A stretch of 64,000 nt of DNA from Pseudoalteromonas lipolytica (GTDB taxonomy: Bacteria > Pseudomonadota > Gammaproteobacteria > Enterobacterales > Alteromonadaceae), in assembly GCF_900116435.1 (NCBI RefSeq), contig NZ_FPAZ01000015.1, forward strand, positions 41,728-105,727. The letters run 5' to 3'. Every line of letters starts with the position of its first letter. Position 1 is the stretch's first letter. The position numbers were made by a program, and so were the translations under genes. The notes under the pieces were generated by a model. The model made no database searches. It worked only from the letters and a program-made list of their open reading frames with translations, and had not been told where the DNA came from. Positions 36,652-46,377 of this stretch are shown here, piece by piece.

Positions 36652-37766
36652 TGAAAACTCTTGCTTCTTTGCTATTCGTTTTAGCATTTTCAACACCCGC
36701 TTTTGCACAATTAACCTGTGCAGCGTGGCCACAGTGGAATACGTTTAAAACGCATTTTATTTCGCCTAAAGGACGTGTTATCGATTTAGGCAGCGAATAT
36801 GATATAACGACATCGGAGGGTCAATCATATTCACTTTTCTTCGCCTTAGTTGCCAACGATCAAGCCAGCTTTGATACATTATTAGAGTGGACGGAAGTTA
36901 ATCTTTCTGAAGGCGATTTAAGTACGCGCCTGCCTGCATGGAAATGGGGTATAAAGGAAGGTGAAGGTAAAATTTTAGATTCAAACCCAGCCTCTGACTC
37001 TGATTTATGGATAGCATACACTCTCTCTCAAGCAGCCAAACTATGGCAAGACAGGCGCTATGCAGTGCTAAGCAGTGTGCTTGCAGAACGTATTATTCGT
37101 GAAGAAACCGCACAGCTTCCTAAACTGGGGATTACATTACTGCCTGGACCTAATGGCTTTAAGGACGAAAACACTTGGAAGCTTAATCCAAGCTATGCCC
37201 CACTGTTTATCCTTAAGCAATTTGCTGAACTTTATCCGCACTCTCCTTGGCAGCAATTGCATGACAACTCTGCCAATATGCTTATTAGCACAGCCGCTAA
37301 AGGGTTTAGCCCTGACTGGGTTAATTACAATGCAGAGCAAGGCTTTTTTCATGATAAACACGCACCTGCTCTTGGAAGTTATAATGCAATACGGGTCTAT
37401 TTATGGGCCAGTTTGATGGCTGAAGATGCGCCTTACAAATCAGCATTAATGAAACAATTAACCCCCATGGTTGAGCACATTGTTTCTTCAGGCAAAGTGC
37501 CCCTAGAAACACAGACTGTCACGGGGAAAGTATCAGGTACGGGACCTATTGGCTTTGGGGCTGCACTGTTGCCATTTTTAGCGGCAGAGAATGCATCGCA
37601 ATCAATCACCGCATTACAACAGCAAATGATGATGGACACCGGTTTTATTAGTAGCCGCTACTATGACAGTGTGTTGTATTTATTTGGCACGAGCGCATTA
37701 AACAAACGCTTCAGCATTAATAAAAATGGCGAACTCATTACGAACTGGAGTGCTGAATGCCAATAA
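36651..37766 (+). CDS. bcsZ: BcsZ, GH8 endo-1,4-beta-glucanase
   Basis: A 371-residue periplasmic glycoside hydrolase that trims nascent cellulose. A signal peptide (ending AFAQ) precedes the GH8 domain. The catalytic acid Glu is present as ITTSEGQSY (Glu56, equal to E. coli Glu55), and LPAWKWG, DSNPASDSD, LLPGPNGF, LNPSYAP and KGFSPDWV all match. At the position of the E. coli general base Asp243 (SYDAIRVY) this protein has Asn245 (SYNAIRVY, codon AAT), so activity may be altered or lost. The frame is intact, so this is not an obvious pseudogene. Confidence 0.9.
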   Translation: MKTLASLLFVLAFSTPAFAQLTCAAWPQWNTFKTHFISPKGRVIDLGSEYDITTSEGQSYSLFFALVANDQASFDTLLEWTEVNLSEGDLSTRLPAWKWGIKEGEGKILDSNPASDSDLWIAYTLSQAAKLWQDRRYAVLSSVLAERIIREETAQLPKLGITLLPGPNGFKDENTWKLNPSYAPLFILKQFAELYPHSPWQQLHDNSANMLISTAAKGFSPDWVNYNAEQGFFHDKHAPALGSYNAIRVYLWASLMAEDAPYKSALMKQLTPMVEHIVSSGKVPLETQTVTGKVSGTGPIGFGAALLPFLAAENASQSITALQQQMMMDTGFISSRYYDSVLYLFGTSALNKRFSINKNGELITNWSAECQ

Positions 37767-40700
37767 AATGGTTACTTGCTGCAATTATAGCAAGTCCGAG
37801 TGCAATCGCCTCTTCGACACAAAACAGCCTTGATACCCAATCTATTGATTGGTTAATAAGCCAAGTGCAACTCGGTGAGATAGAGCTAGACACTGAACTT
37901 ATGACCAATAGTTTAGATAAGCTGTTGAGTATCGCGCCTAAAGACACGCAAGTGCAGTGTGCAGAGATACGCGTGCTGTATGCGCTGAAAGAAACAGAGC
38001 AAGCCAACAACTTGCTTGCAGGCATTGCTCAACAGCCCCACCCCTGTGTTGACAGCCTTGCGCTTTTGGCCAGAGTAAATAACGAAGATAAAGCCACGAT
38101 TCAACAGGCTCGCCTGCGTGCGCGTGCGGGTCAATATGCTGCAGCAGTTAAAATTTACAATACGTTATTTAAATCGGCTTATCCGAATATCGAGTTCGAG
38201 CTTGAGCATATTAATTGGCTAGCCCAAGACAGCAGCCAATATCAACACGCCCTAAGGGGGTATCGTTCTTTAATGAAACGCTACCCAAATAGCGGCCGTT
38301 TTGAGTTGGCTTATGCCCGTCATCTTATTAAGAAAAATCCTGAAAATGCACACGCGATTGACCTGCTAAGTCACTACGCACACAGTAATCAATATGGTGT
38401 AGAAGCCGAATTTGCTTGGCTTTCAGCACTCGAAGACATGCCGCTTAACCAACAAACCATGCGTGCCTATGCACGTTATTTTGAAGCGTACCCAAAAAGC
38501 AGTAAGGGGCAGTTACAATTTAGTGATTTTGAAAAAAAATACCAAGCAGAGCAAAGAAAGCTTGCAGATCCTGCCTACAAAGCGTGGGTTAGAGGCAACC
38601 AAGCACTTGAAAAGAAAGATTTTTCAAAAGCACAGAGGTATTTTAATTCTGCGTTATCAGGGCGTCCAACAGACCCAGAAATCTATAATAGTTTGGGTTT
38701 GCTTAATCTTCGGCAAGGCAATAATGAGCAGGCTTACAACTTTTTTAAAAAAGCACAACAATTCAGCACAGATGTAAATCGTATTACCGTATTAAAAGGC
38801 TTAGCAAACACAGCACGATTTTGGCAGTACATCGATGAGGCAAAATCGGCACTCAGTGCATCACACTTTAAACGTGCTGAACTTAAGCTAAATTTAGCCG
38901 ACACTCTCGATGAAGACCCAGACACCGTGCTGTTTTACCGCGCACAACTTGCTGAACAAAGTGGTCAATATCAAACGGCTATGAATTTGTATAAGCAAGT
39001 ATTAAAAAACGATCCACTGGCAGAGTCGACCCTAAGCGCAATGCTTCGCCTCAGTGCGTCAGATGGTAATTATACGAGAAGCCATCAGTTTTATAATGGC
39101 TTAAGCACTCAGCAGCAAGCGCTTATAGCCCAAGATTATACACTTTTACAAACTCAGCAATTACGTGAACAAGCCGATGAATTAACCGCTAAAGGTGACC
39201 TCGATGGAGCAGTACAACGCTTATTAGTCGCCATAAAACAAAGCCCGCGCCAAAGTTGGTTGTACTATGATCTAGCAAACTTATACCAACAACAGGGGTT
39301 GGTTGATCATGCCAAAGCTCTTTACAAAAAAACCTTATGGCAGTTCCCTCTTGATGCTGAACTTCGCTACAGCCATGCTTTGTTTTTACGCTCATTGAAT
39401 GACTACGAGGGGGCATTAGCAACCCTTGATTATATTCCAAATAACGCACGCACTGAGCAAATTAATGTATTAACAGAGCAACTGAGTATTAATGCCAAAC
39501 TTGAAAAGCTTGCGACAAATAATACGGCAACGAATAAAGCCACAATTATTTATAAACTCACGGAATTAGAAGCGCAACCACTCACCCCGCTTATGCAGGC
39601 AGAGCTGGCAACTCAGTGGCGACAAATTAATGAAAATAACTATGCTATTCGACAGTTAAAGAAGGCGCTTACGCGCGATCCAAGTCTCAACCCTTACTGG
39701 CATATGCTCTATGGTGGCTGGCTTATCGAAAGCGCTAATCAAGCAGACACCGACACATGGCTTGCGCATTACCAATTACCCACTAAGGCAACTGAGGCCG
39801 AGCAAGCGCAGTGGTTAGCTTTGCAAATTGACTACATTAACACCTTTGAGCAAGGACAACGTCGTATTGCAAAACTGAGCTCACTCGATCAGCAACACAA
39901 TAATAATCCCCAATTAGCTGAAGCCCTTATCACTGCGTATATTGAACAAAGTGAAGGCGACGCTGCAATCAACCGATACCAACAACACACTGCGGCCGGA
40001 TTCAGTGTTTCGATTGATACCGCATTGGCAGTTGCTAAATTAAGTCGAGAGCAAGGTGAGCACCTTTTAGCGGATCACATCATTGCAGAACAGGTCCATG
40101 CTGTTAATGCACAAGAGGCATACCGCCAACAACAGCTAATGGCTGCCCTCGGTAATGTTGAAAACCAGTCAACAGCCCTCAAGCTCGCTCAACAATTACT
40201 CGCCAAGTCAAACAATAATGCCGAGCTTTATTATCAAGCGGCATCCGTTGCCGATTCGCTTGAACAAACTACCCGTGCAGAGAATTGGTATCGTACTGCA
40301 ATCGCCCCGCAAACACACAACCAGACCACTCTCAGTGATGAACAAAATTATGCGCTTTACGCGCTGAACGACGATGCACCTTGGTACGTCAATAATGCGA
40401 AACGCCAGTTGCAGCGTATTGAGCGCAATGAGCAGGCGTATATTACTGCGGCCATCAACCTTAGCAGCCAAACCAGTACTCAAAATGAGTCATCATTAGG
40501 GGCAGGCGCCACTCCCATAGAGGCTGGTTTCCCGCTTTTTGGTGGCACCGGTATTGTAAAGCTCGATCCGATGACGATTTCAAGTCAAGAAACACGTTTT
40601 GATGAAACCTTCGCGGGTAGCCGCTACGGACAAGGTGCGTTGTGTATTTTCGATTGCCCATTGACCAGCATTAAGCCGAAGCAACAAGGTATCGATATTG

Positions 40701-41575
40701 GCCTTGCGTGGCAAAACGAACAGTGGCGCTTTGATATTGGCACGACCCCACTGGGCTTTTTAGTTGAGGACATTGTTTGGGGCATTGATTACAACGGCGA
40801 TATTGGTGATTTTGGCTATGGTGTTACAGTGAATAAACGCCCTGTCACCAGCTCAGTTTTATCGTATGCGGGTCTAGAAGATGTATTCACTAACCAAGTG
40901 TGGGGTGGCGTACGCGCTACACAACTTCAGCTCAGCCTTTCTCACGATCTAGGACTCGACTGGGGATTTTGGGGCAGCACAAACTATCAATTGCTCAAAG
41001 GTAAAAACGTTAAAGACAATCAAAGTTACAGTCTTATGGGGGGCAGTTACTACCGAGCCATCCGACAGCGGGATCAAGAGTTAAGCTTGGGCATTAACCT
41101 ATTACACTGGTCTTATAAATATAATTTAAGTGAAGAAACGTGGGGTCATGGTGGCTATTACAGCCCGCAAAACTACTTAGGGGCTTCTTTTCCCGTGGTT
41201 TATGATCACCGAATTGGTCACAATTTTATTTATCGTCTTCGTGCGGGTGTATCGTGGTCAACAACAACGACTGACGAAATTGAATTTTTCCCGAACGATG
41301 CTCTTTTGCAGGCTCAAGCACACGCGCAAACAGACGTAACCGGAGTGACGCCTATTTTTGAAGATGATAAAAGTAATGGGCTTTCTTATAACTTAGGAGC
41401 CAGTTTTGAATACCGTTTTACACCCCATTGGTTTTTTGGCGGATATTTAAATTTAGATCGTGCAGATTTTTACGAACCAAACTATGCACAGTTCTATTTT
41501 AGGTACTACTTTAAGCCGGTTTATAGTGAACTGACCTTCCCTGGAAAGCCTGTTGTACCTTACCAAAGCTACTAA
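37757..41575 (+). CDS. bcsC: BcsC, outer-membrane cellulose export protein
   Basis: A 1272-residue protein, slightly longer than E. coli BcsC (1157). A signal peptide is followed by many TPR repeats through about residue 880 (for example AWVRGNQALEKKDFSKAQRYF and IYNSLGLLNLRQGNNEQAYNFF) and a C-terminal BCSC-type 16-strand beta-barrel from about 930, ending FPGKPVVPYQSY. It forms the periplasmic scaffold and outer-membrane pore for cellulose. Last gene of the bcsRQABZC operon; it overlaps bcsZ by 10 nt. No strong terminator directly follows. Confidence 0.92.
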   Translation: MPIKWLLAAIIASPSAIASSTQNSLDTQSIDWLISQVQLGEIELDTELMTNSLDKLLSIAPKDTQVQCAEIRVLYALKETEQANNLLAGIAQQPHPCVDSLALLARVNNEDKATIQQARLRARAGQYAAAVKIYNTLFKSAYPNIEFELEHINWLAQDSSQYQHALRGYRSLMKRYPNSGRFELAYARHLIKKNPENAHAIDLLSHYAHSNQYGVEAEFAWLSALEDMPLNQQTMRAYARYFEAYPKSSKGQLQFSDFEKKYQAEQRKLADPAYKAWVRGNQALEKKDFSKAQRYFNSALSGRPTDPEIYNSLGLLNLRQGNNEQAYNFFKKAQQFSTDVNRITVLKGLANTARFWQYIDEAKSALSASHFKRAELKLNLADTLDEDPDTVLFYRAQLAEQSGQYQTAMNLYKQVLKNDPLAESTLSAMLRLSASDGNYTRSHQFYNGLSTQQQALIAQDYTLLQTQQLREQADELTAKGDLDGAVQRLLVAIKQSPRQSWLYYDLANLYQQQGLVDHAKALYKKTLWQFPLDAELRYSHALFLRSLNDYEGALATLDYIPNNARTEQINVLTEQLSINAKLEKLATNNTATNKATIIYKLTELEAQPLTPLMQAELATQWRQINENNYAIRQLKKALTRDPSLNPYWHMLYGGWLIESANQADTDTWLAHYQLPTKATEAEQAQWLALQIDYINTFEQGQRRIAKLSSLDQQHNNNPQLAEALITAYIEQSEGDAAINRYQQHTAAGFSVSIDTALAVAKLSREQGEHLLADHIIAEQVHAVNAQEAYRQQQLMAALGNVENQSTALKLAQQLLAKSNNNAELYYQAASVADSLEQTTRAENWYRTAIAPQTHNQTTLSDEQNYALYALNDDAPWYVNNAKRQLQRIERNEQAYITAAINLSSQTSTQNESSLGAGATPIEAGFPLFGGTGIVKLDPMTISSQETRFDETFAGSRYGQGALCIFDCPLTSIKPKQQGIDIGLAWQNEQWRFDIGTTPLGFLVEDIVWGIDYNGDIGDFGYGVTVNKRPVTSSVLSYAGLEDVFTNQVWGGVRATQLQLSLSHDLGLDWGFWGSTNYQLLKGKNVKDNQSYSLMGGSYYRAIRQRDQELSLGINLLHWSYKYNLSEETWGHGGYYSPQNYLGASFPVVYDHRIGHNFIYRLRAGVSWSTTTTDEIEFFPNDALLQAQAHAQTDVTGVTPIFEDDKSNGLSYNLGASFEYRFTPHWFFGGYLNLDRADFYEPNYAQFYFRYYFKPVYSELTFPGKPVVPYQSY

Positions 41576-41615
41576 ACACTGGCCTATAACCCTTCCCCTG
41601 AACTGAAGGTCTATG

Positions 41616-41679
41616 TATACTGTAGCGCGCATGTAGCTAGGATAAGGGTGTGTCTCTTACCCTCAAGTTCATAACTTGA
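41616..41679 (+). promoter_or_regulatory. Leader region of the POT transporter gene
   Basis: A TATACT -10-like element at 41616-41621 is followed by a GGGT..ACCC arm pair and by a perfect 7-bp hairpin TCAAGTT-CAT-AACTTGA at 41663-41679. The hairpin has no T-run, so it looks more like an operator or mRNA structure than a terminator. Confidence 0.3.
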
Positions 41680-41800
41680 ACAACAAACCATTATCTTAGC
41701 TGCATCACACACATGGCCGCCCGTTCAACAATAAAATACACAGAACGACCAATGCAAAAATAATAAGGCCTCAACAAAAACTTAAAGTTAGGAAGTAAAT

Positions 41801-43231
41801 ATGAGTTCATTACCTAAAGCAGGTGACTTTTTAGGGCATCCTAAGGGGTTATTCCTGTTGTTCGGCACAGAAATGTGGGAACGATTTGGTTATTACGGCA
41901 TGCGTGCCATTTTAGTGCTGTACTTAGTTGCACTTGTTCAAGAAGGTGGTTTTGGTTGGTCAAATGCTGATGCATTGAGCCTTTATGGTACCTTCACTAT
42001 GGCTGTTTATATTACGCCATTACTTGGTGGTTGGTTAGCTGATAACGTGCTAGGTCAGCGTAAAGCAATTATCCTCGGTGGTTTATTAATGGCTGCTGGC
42101 CATTTTACCATGGGTATTCCTCACAGCTATTTAGCAGGCCAAGAAGAAAACGTTTTCTATCTTGGTTTAACACTACTGTGTTTAGGTAATGGTTTATTTA
42201 AGCCAAACATCTCAACAATGGTAGGTGATCTATATAAAGAAGGTGATCAACGTCGTGATGGCGCGTTCACTATTTTCTATATGGGTATCAACTTAGGGGG
42301 TGCGCTTGGCCCACTTATCGCTGGCTATGCTGCTGCATCAATGGGCTGGCAATGGGGCTTTGTAGTGGCAGGTATCGGTATGGTGATCTCTGTACTAATG
42401 CAACTTGCACTGAGCAACAAATACCTAGGCGATATCGGTGTGGTTCCTTCTGCTAAGCTTTCACAAGCACAATCAGAATCAAACACGAAAGAGCCACTGA
42501 CTAAAGTGGAAACTGACCGTATTAAAGTTATCTTCACAATGAGTGTATTCAGTATCATCTTCTGGATGGGGTTTGAGCAAGCAGGTGGTCTTATGAACCT
42601 ATTTGCCAACGACTACACTAACCGTATGCTATTTGACTTTGAAGTACCTGCATCTTGGTTCCAATCGTTAAACTCTATTTTCATCATTGTATTTGCACCG
42701 CTCGTTGCCATTATTTGGTTAAAACTTGATAAGCGTGAGCCTAACTCACCTGTTAAGTTTGCTATTGCACTTATCTTCTTAGCACTTGGCTTTATCACCA
42801 TGATTTTGGCACTAATGACGCAAGGTCAAGGCGATAACCTGCAAATCAGCATGATGTGGCTCGTGTTATTTTACTTATTCCATACATTAGGTGAGCTATG
42901 TTTATCACCAATTGGTTTATCAATGGTAAGTAAACTAGCACCACTGCGTTTAGCGTCAATGCTTATGGGTATTTGGTTCCTGTGTACAGCTGTTGCAAAC
43001 AAGATTGCTGGTTTCGTAGGTTCTTTCCTAGGTGAAGGCGAAGCGGCTGTTGAAAATGCAATGGGTATCTTTATTGGTTTAGGTGCGACAGCAATCATCT
43101 CTGCTGTCATCATGTACTTATTAAGCGATAAACTTGTTAAGTGGATGCACGGTGCTGAAGGTCAGCATGCGCCTCACACACAAGAACACATTCTTGCAGA
43201 AGAGCTAGAAGTGACTGCTGAAAAGCAATAA
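41801..43231 (+). CDS. Proton-dependent oligopeptide transporter (POT/PTR2 family)
   Basis: A 476-residue inner-membrane symporter for di- and tripeptides. The signature EMWERFGYYG (ExxERFxYY) is at about 25-34, followed by TPLLGGWLADNVLGQRKAI, FYMGINLGGALGPLIAGY and LGELCLSPIGLSMVSKLAP. The hydrophobicity pattern fits about 14 helices. It is similar to DtpA/DtpT. ATG 41801 with AGGAAG 5 nt upstream. It is monocistronic, ended by a perfect terminator. Confidence 0.9.
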   Translation: MSSLPKAGDFLGHPKGLFLLFGTEMWERFGYYGMRAILVLYLVALVQEGGFGWSNADALSLYGTFTMAVYITPLLGGWLADNVLGQRKAIILGGLLMAAGHFTMGIPHSYLAGQEENVFYLGLTLLCLGNGLFKPNISTMVGDLYKEGDQRRDGAFTIFYMGINLGGALGPLIAGYAAASMGWQWGFVVAGIGMVISVLMQLALSNKYLGDIGVVPSAKLSQAQSESNTKEPLTKVETDRIKVIFTMSVFSIIFWMGFEQAGGLMNLFANDYTNRMLFDFEVPASWFQSLNSIFIIVFAPLVAIIWLKLDKREPNSPVKFAIALIFLALGFITMILALMTQGQGDNLQISMMWLVLFYLFHTLGELCLSPIGLSMVSKLAPLRLASMLMGIWFLCTAVANKIAGFVGSFLGEGEAAVENAMGIFIGLGATAIISAVIMYLLSDKLVKWMHGAEGQHAPHTQEHILAEELEVTAEKQ

Positions 43232-43238
43232 TACGTTT

Positions 43239-43270
43239 CCCCACAGCGCCTGCTGTGGGGATTTTCTTTC
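43239..43270 (+). terminator. POT transporter terminator
   Basis: CCCCACAG and CTGTGGGG form an 8-bp GC-rich stem with a 6-nt loop, followed by ATTTTCTTTC, 8 nt after the stop codon. Confidence 0.85.
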
Positions 43271-43344
43271 TAAAGGCTACTTCCCCGTCCTCAATACTGA
43301 TACAATAATCCAACGTTAATCGGTATATCGGCAAGGACGTTACA

Positions 43345-46065
43345 TTGCGCTTTTTAATTCAACTGTCAGTTTTTTTAACTATTTCATTACTCGCAGCCTG
43401 CGGGGGTGACAAAACAACAAAAGAAACAGCAGTCCCCCCGACTCAAACCGGGTTAATTATTTCTGCCGATAATGGCTTAACTGAGCAGTTTGATAATGGC
43501 AAAGTCATTCTCACAGCCCCAAAGAATACCGTCACAACAGACACAACCTTCACGTATACATCAACAGCTGCGACACCTACCGATACTGACCAAGGCATTG
43601 TCTCTGCGCGCTATACATTCAGACCGAATAATGTGGTTTTTTCAGACCCACTAACCTTAGCGATTAAGCTACCAGAGCAACAAACTGATGTTGTTTTTAG
43701 CATCGTAATTTTAAAAAATGAGCAATGGCAGCCCCTTACGACAATAAAAAATGACGATGACTTTGCAGTCAGTCAAATCACTGAGTTTGGCACATTTGCT
43801 TTAAAGTCGCGCAGTGTGCCTGCGGTCAGTAAAACGATTGGTGAACAATGTGATGAGAATGCAACATCACAAACCGTCCGCTTTATCCATGTAGCTGACT
43901 TACATGCTCGCTTTGGGTTTAAAGAGCAGCTTTTTAGTCGTATCCGCAGTTATTACGACAATGCAAAGCAAGCGAACCCAAACACCCTCTTTACGAATGG
44001 TGGGGATGACTATGAAAAAGGCACGGTTGCTGAACAAACATCGCAAGGCTTAGCTACGGTTGAAGCCATTAAAGCAATGGCATTTGATGTGAGGGTTATT
44101 GGTAATCACGATTACGCCTGGGGTCCTGAGCAATTACTTGATTTTGCCGATGACGACAATGCCATTGTGCTTGCCAGCAACACGGAATACGACGGTAATG
44201 CCGACATTGAATTTGCAGCGGTTGATTTTTCAGTGGTAAAGGTAGGCTGTCTGCGTATTGGTTTTTTTGGCATGACTTCAGTGCCATGGAATGAGCTTGA
44301 TAATCCGATTGAAGATGATCCAATTCCAGATTTTATTGCTAACTTCAAAATGAACTGGCAATGGCAAGAAGTGGCAGAGCAAATCGTTAATCAATATCGA
44401 CAAGACGTAGACTACATGGTGATGGTAAGCCACCTTGGGGAAGGCACTGATACGCGTATTGCTACCACTGTATCTGGCATTGACTTAGTGCTCGGTGGGC
44501 ACACCCATGGCGGCGAAAATTATCAAACTCTCGAAAACGGCAGTCTTGTAATTCAGCCAAACTTTTTTGCCCAAGGTCTAACCGATTTAACCTTAACCTT
44601 CGACCTTAAAGATAAAAGTATCACCGATGTTGATTACAATACGGTGTCGACCAGCGACATAATGACAGTTAGCACAAACACAAAAACAGCAATAGACGAA
44701 ATTATGGGCCGCTATGCCCCCGACGCCAATACCGAAATTGCCGTGTCTGAAAACTACCCAAGCGCTGAGGAAGTAGCCCTGCTCACAGCGAAAGCAACAA
44801 AACAACAATTTGCAGCTATTGATGCAGCCCTTTTTGATGCAAGCCAAGTACAAGATCGCTGGTTGCCCGGCACACTCACACAAGAAGATTTTCATGCTGC
44901 GTTTAAAGTTGAGCGCCAACCCTCAAATACATCAGGCTTCAATGCAATTTACCAAGTCAATGTCACAGGCGCTGAGCTTAAAGCCATGGTACAAAGCCAA
45001 CCTGAGTGGGTTTACTTAGCCCCCGCGAGTATTGACGATGCTGCACAGTATCAAGTGGCACTTTTTAAAGGCCCTGCCCTCAATAGCACCTTATTCTTCC
45101 CGACTGTGCCAGCATTAGAGGCAAATTTATTGGCCGAAAGTTGGTGGATACTGGATAACTATGCCCGTTTTCGTACCAGCCAGTGTTTATATTTAGACAC
45201 AGAGAATACACTGAGTGCCTGCGAAAATGAGGATGTAGTCACTGTCTGGAATTTTAATGATCCAAGCCAAGGGTTTAAAAGTGACTTAGGTCCCGCAACT
45301 CTTAACTTCTTCGACCCAGAACAACGTAATTGGGGAGAAGAAAACAGCCAATTTTCGACGACCAGCGCATTACAAATTGCTGATTTAAAAGACGGTATAT
45401 CAGGGGTATTAGCGTTTTCTCGGCACAGTCCAAGTCAAGGCTTACTACTAACAGCAAATAGTGCTGCCAATGGCGACTTTACCAATGACGGATTGATTGC
45501 CGATTACACACTCGTCATGGATTTACTGTGGCCTGAACAAAGCAGTCAACAATGGCGCGCTCTGTTACAAACCGATATCACCAATATAAGCGATGCCGAC
45601 TTATATACGAATAAAGCTAACGCGATAGGTATTGCTACAACTAAGAGTGGTTACTTTGGTAACCTAAACGCTGGTGAGTGGCATCGCCTTGCTTTTGTAT
45701 TCTATGCAGCGCCGACTAACGGAGCACTAAAAATTTACCTAGATGGTAAGCTTATCGGTGTGAAAGACGAAGGCGAAATAAACCAGCGCTGGGCGATTGA
45801 TAAAGCAACCTTACTGCTGACCGATAATGACTATGAAACGGAGCCTGGGTATTTAAATGCGCTGCTGTTTGCAGGCCGAGCCATGACAGACAATGAAATA
45901 GCCACCTTAGGCGCAGCAAAACAACAATTGAATTATGTCCGCTCAACACGCATCTTAAATAACGTTGTTGAACGTCATTACCAAACGGCACCACACATAA
46001 TGAATAATCCGTGGTTACAACAACGCAGTAAGTTTTTTAACAAACAACGCCAAAGTGTAAACTAA
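43345..46065 (+). CDS. UshA-like metallophosphatase lipoprotein with LamG-like tail
   Basis: A 906-residue lipoprotein with lipobox LAAC (Cys19, Gly-Gly next, so outer membrane). A beta domain (about 35-150) precedes the calcineurin-type phosphoesterase: HVADLHARFGF, TNGGDDYEKG, VIGNHDYAWG, MVSHLGEG and GGHTHGGENY. A 5'-nucleotidase C-terminal-like region (about 470-600) includes GTLTQEDFHAAF. The last 270 residues look like a concanavalin/LamG domain (EWHRLAFVFY, LKIYLDGKLIG). It probably hydrolyses nucleotides or other phosphoesters at the cell surface. The start is TTG 43345, with AAGGA upstream. It is monocistronic. Confidence 0.75.
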   Translation: MRFLIQLSVFLTISLLAACGGDKTTKETAVPPTQTGLIISADNGLTEQFDNGKVILTAPKNTVTTDTTFTYTSTAATPTDTDQGIVSARYTFRPNNVVFSDPLTLAIKLPEQQTDVVFSIVILKNEQWQPLTTIKNDDDFAVSQITEFGTFALKSRSVPAVSKTIGEQCDENATSQTVRFIHVADLHARFGFKEQLFSRIRSYYDNAKQANPNTLFTNGGDDYEKGTVAEQTSQGLATVEAIKAMAFDVRVIGNHDYAWGPEQLLDFADDDNAIVLASNTEYDGNADIEFAAVDFSVVKVGCLRIGFFGMTSVPWNELDNPIEDDPIPDFIANFKMNWQWQEVAEQIVNQYRQDVDYMVMVSHLGEGTDTRIATTVSGIDLVLGGHTHGGENYQTLENGSLVIQPNFFAQGLTDLTLTFDLKDKSITDVDYNTVSTSDIMTVSTNTKTAIDEIMGRYAPDANTEIAVSENYPSAEEVALLTAKATKQQFAAIDAALFDASQVQDRWLPGTLTQEDFHAAFKVERQPSNTSGFNAIYQVNVTGAELKAMVQSQPEWVYLAPASIDDAAQYQVALFKGPALNSTLFFPTVPALEANLLAESWWILDNYARFRTSQCLYLDTENTLSACENEDVVTVWNFNDPSQGFKSDLGPATLNFFDPEQRNWGEENSQFSTTSALQIADLKDGISGVLAFSRHSPSQGLLLTANSAANGDFTNDGLIADYTLVMDLLWPEQSSQQWRALLQTDITNISDADLYTNKANAIGIATTKSGYFGNLNAGEWHRLAFVFYAAPTNGALKIYLDGKLIGVKDEGEINQRWAIDKATLLLTDNDYETEPGYLNALLFAGRAMTDNEIATLGAAKQQLNYVRSTRILNNVVERHYQTAPHIMNNPWLQQRSKFFNKQRQSVN

Positions 46066-46085
46066 TTAATACACACAAGCTAAAT

Positions 46086-46109
46086 AAAAAGGCCAATATT
46101 GGCCTTTTT
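46086..46109 (+). terminator. Terminator after metallophosphatase lipoprotein
   Basis: AAAAAGGCC and GGCCTTTTT form a symmetrical stem around AATATT, 21 nt after the stop codon. The A-tract/T-tract layout makes it bidirectional in principle. Confidence 0.85.
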
Positions 46110-46238
46110 AACTCCTTTTAAAAAAGCATTTAAAGCATTTAAATTCAAAAGCTTAATAACAAAAAACAGTGTGCATCATGCGTCCTATTAAGCCTTCTAT
46201 TTGCTTAAGCCTAGGGTGATTGTTGAAATTAAAATCAT

Positions 46239-46256
46239 TGTCCCATTTAATTTACA
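46239..46256 (+). promoter_or_regulatory. Weak TyrR-box-like site upstream of hppD
   Basis: TGTCCC-ATTTAA-TTTACA: the right half is a perfect TyrR half-site, the left half matches 3 of 6. It lies about 120-140 nt before the hppD start. TyrR controls tyrosine breakdown genes in related bacteria. Chance occurrence in AT-rich DNA cannot be excluded. Confidence 0.25.
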
Positions 46257-46377
46257 AAACACACCGTCGCTAAATAAGCCTCAGATCTTCCCCTTATCGG
46301 TTTTCTGGTTAATCATCCGCTCATTACACAACAATAACTTTTTTAGCGCAGTGCTTATAATTGCGGGAGTAATGACA

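Larger units (their letters stand above)
46066..46377. other. 312-bp intergenic region before hppD
   Basis: It contains the terminator of the preceding lipoprotein gene and a weak TyrR-box-like dyad. An open frame extends upstream from hppD to 46201 but lacks a ribosome site and shows no family similarity, so it is read as leader. Confidence 0.55.

Noticed and set aside
46201..46377. Upstream extension of hppD from a TTG start
   Set aside because: No ribosome site, no similarity to the dioxygenase N-terminus, and a good GGGAG site places the start at 46378.
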